From Desulfosarcina sp. (GTDB lineage: Bacteria > Desulfobacterota > Desulfobacteria > Desulfobacterales > Desulfosarcinaceae), in NCBI GenBank assembly GCA_018224455.1, contig JAGTUY010000220.1, forward strand, positions 1 through 6,254: DNA of 6,254 bases. The letters run 5' to 3'. The position numbers and the translations under genes were made by a program. This document shows, in pieces, positions 5,533 through 6,254 of this stretch; the stretch's first letter is position 1, and every line of letters begins with the position of its first letter. The notes under the pieces are model-generated. The model saw only the letters and a list, made by a program, of their open reading frames with translations, was not told the DNA's origin and searched no databases.

Positions 5533-6000
5533 ATGAAGACAGCCAACGACATGATCCAGGAAAAGGGCGGTGATATTATCTGTGTTCCGGAGGGAACCAT
5601 CGTTTTGGAAGCGCTGAAGCAAATGAATGCACGCAAGGTTGGGGCGATTATGGTGACCCGTGACGGCAAGCCGGTGGGCATCTGGACGGAGCGGGACCTC
5701 ATGCGAAACACCCTCGATGCGTCATTCGATCCCAAGACCGTCCGCATCGATGAATACATGACCAGAGACCTGATCTTTGCGCCTCACACGGATACGGTCT
5801 ACAATCTCATGGACAAATTCCTGGGGCTGCGGGTGCGTCACCTGCTCATCGAAAAGGACGGTAAGACCATCGGCATGGTTTCCAGCGGTGACGTCATGAA
5901 GGCCTCCATCCAGGAAAAGGACGGGGAACTCAAACAGCTCAATTCGATGGTGGGCTGGGATTACTACGAAAACTGGCGATGGCGGCCCGAATCCAAATGA
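5533..6000 (+). CDS. Two-CBS-domain protein
   Basis: This is a 155-residue cytoplasmic protein made almost entirely of a tandem CBS pair (Bateman module). CBS1 covers about residues 1-62, with GKPVGIWTERDL (45-56); CBS2 covers about 75-128, with GKTIGMVSSGDVM (110-122). The G-x-x-[ST]-x-x-D strings (TERD, SSGD) are positions where many CBS pairs bind the ribose or phosphate of adenine nucleotides. No catalytic domain is attached, so it presumably acts as a stand-alone sensor or a regulatory subunit of another protein; the partner is unknown. The tail (141-150, GWDYYENWRW) is unusually aromatic and could be a contact surface. The start ATG at 5533 has a modest AAAGG site about ten bases upstream. 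The gene is divergent from the adenylate cyclase operon and shares its promoter region. Fold call secure, role unknown. Confidence 0.88.
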   Translation: MKTANDMIQEKGGDIICVPEGTIVLEALKQMNARKVGAIMVTRDGKPVGIWTERDLMRNTLDASFDPKTVRIDEYMTRDLIFAPHTDTVYNLMDKFLGLRVRHLLIEKDGKTIGMVSSGDVMKASIQEKDGELKQLNSMVGWDYYENWRWRPESK

Positions 6001-6042
6001 CGTTCCGGGCCGCTAGCCGCCCATCGCCGTTGACGGTCAGGG

Positions 6043-6254
6043 TTATTTCGGCGGCCGGGGAGGACTGACCAGGGCTTCGCCGTCCAATACCAGGGTTCCT
6101 TGCTGAGTGACGCAGGTGGTTCTCAGGCGGACCCGTTTCTTATCTTCCATTTTCTCGACCACTTCCACCGTCGCGGTGACCGTGTCCCCGATGCGCACCG
6201 GTGCGAGAAAATCAAGTGTCTGCCGCATGTACACCGTTCCCGGGCCTGGCAGGC
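6043..6254 (-). CDS. MaoC-family (R)-specific enoyl-CoA hydratase, C-terminal fragment
   Basis: The reading frame is open from the right edge to the TAA at 6043-6045, giving the last 70 residues; the start lies outside the window. The fragment begins LPGPGTVYMRQTLDFLAPVR and continues with IGDTVTATVEVVEK and GTLVLDGEALVSPP, the typical C-terminal half of the hot-dog fold in MaoC-like hydratases. These hydrate trans-2-enoyl-CoA to (R)-3-hydroxyacyl-CoA, in fatty acid oxidation or polyhydroxyalkanoate supply. The catalytic Asp-His motif lies in the missing N-terminal half, so activity cannot be judged. The apparent GTG start at 6234 is an internal Val codon, since the homologous sequence extends upstream of it. 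It is convergent with the CBS gene; the 42 bp between them contain short GC-rich palindromes but no clear terminator. Confidence 0.85.
   Translation of the reverse strand, partial: LPGPGTVYMRQTLDFLAPVRIGDTVTATVEVVEKMEDKKRVRLRTTCVTQQGTLVLDGEALVSPPRPPK

Noticed and set aside
6001..6042. Possible terminator between the CBS and MaoC genes
   Set aside because: Short GC palindromes such as CCGT-TG-ACGG are present, but the loops are too small or the stems too weak and no T tract follows.

Overview
The window looks like a chromosomal stretch of a GC-rich Gram-negative bacterium, most likely a Desulfobacterota (Desulfobacteraceae/Desulfosarcina-like) sulfate reducer. That placement is an inference from protein style: a multidomain membrane cyclase of the HAMP/class III type, a LysM/NodB-fold protein next to a TPR lipoprotein, a small two-CBS protein with an aromatic tail, and a MaoC-type hydratase. 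No rRNA or other taxonomic marker is present, and I found no tRNA, CRISPR array, insertion sequence or attachment site.

Layout from left to right. (1) The N-terminus of a metallo-beta-lactamase-fold protein runs leftwards out of the window (1-169, minus). (2) A 259-bp divergent intergenic region (170-428) holds a long GC-rich hairpin and a small inverted repeat. (3) A PlsC-type lysophospholipid acyltransferase reads right (429-1130). (4) After a short convergent gap comes a three-gene leftward operon, transcribed 5365 to 1255: a membrane class III adenylate cyclase (3544-5268), a secreted LysM + NodB-fold 'polysaccharide deacetylase' whose metal site is lost (2562-3563), and a LysM-like/TPR lipoprotein (1255-2562). 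The genes overlap by 20 nt and 1 nt, so they are probably co-translated. (5) A compact divergent promoter region (5336-5412) has two perfect TTGACA -35 boxes back to back. (6) A two-CBS-domain protein reads right (5533-6000), preceded by a leader of about 113 nt with a terminator-like hairpin and repeated AGGCAAC motifs. (7) The C-terminal part of a MaoC-family (R)-specific enoyl-CoA hydratase enters from the right edge on the minus strand (6043-6254).

The most interesting part is the operon. The cyclase carries, at its cytoplasmic N-terminus, two 24-residue repeats that closely match the MshEN c-di-GMP-binding motif. These are followed by a periplasmic sensor, a HAMP domain and an apparently intact K/T-type (class IIIb) cyclase domain. 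If the match is real, this protein would take both c-di-GMP and an envelope signal as input and produce cAMP. Its two partners are exported, both have a LysM-like module, and one is a NodB fold lacking all three metal ligands. Together they suggest a cell-wall sensing or morphogenesis module rather than a simple hydrolase operon. The divergent CBS protein, from a family that often binds adenine nucleotides, shares the promoter region.
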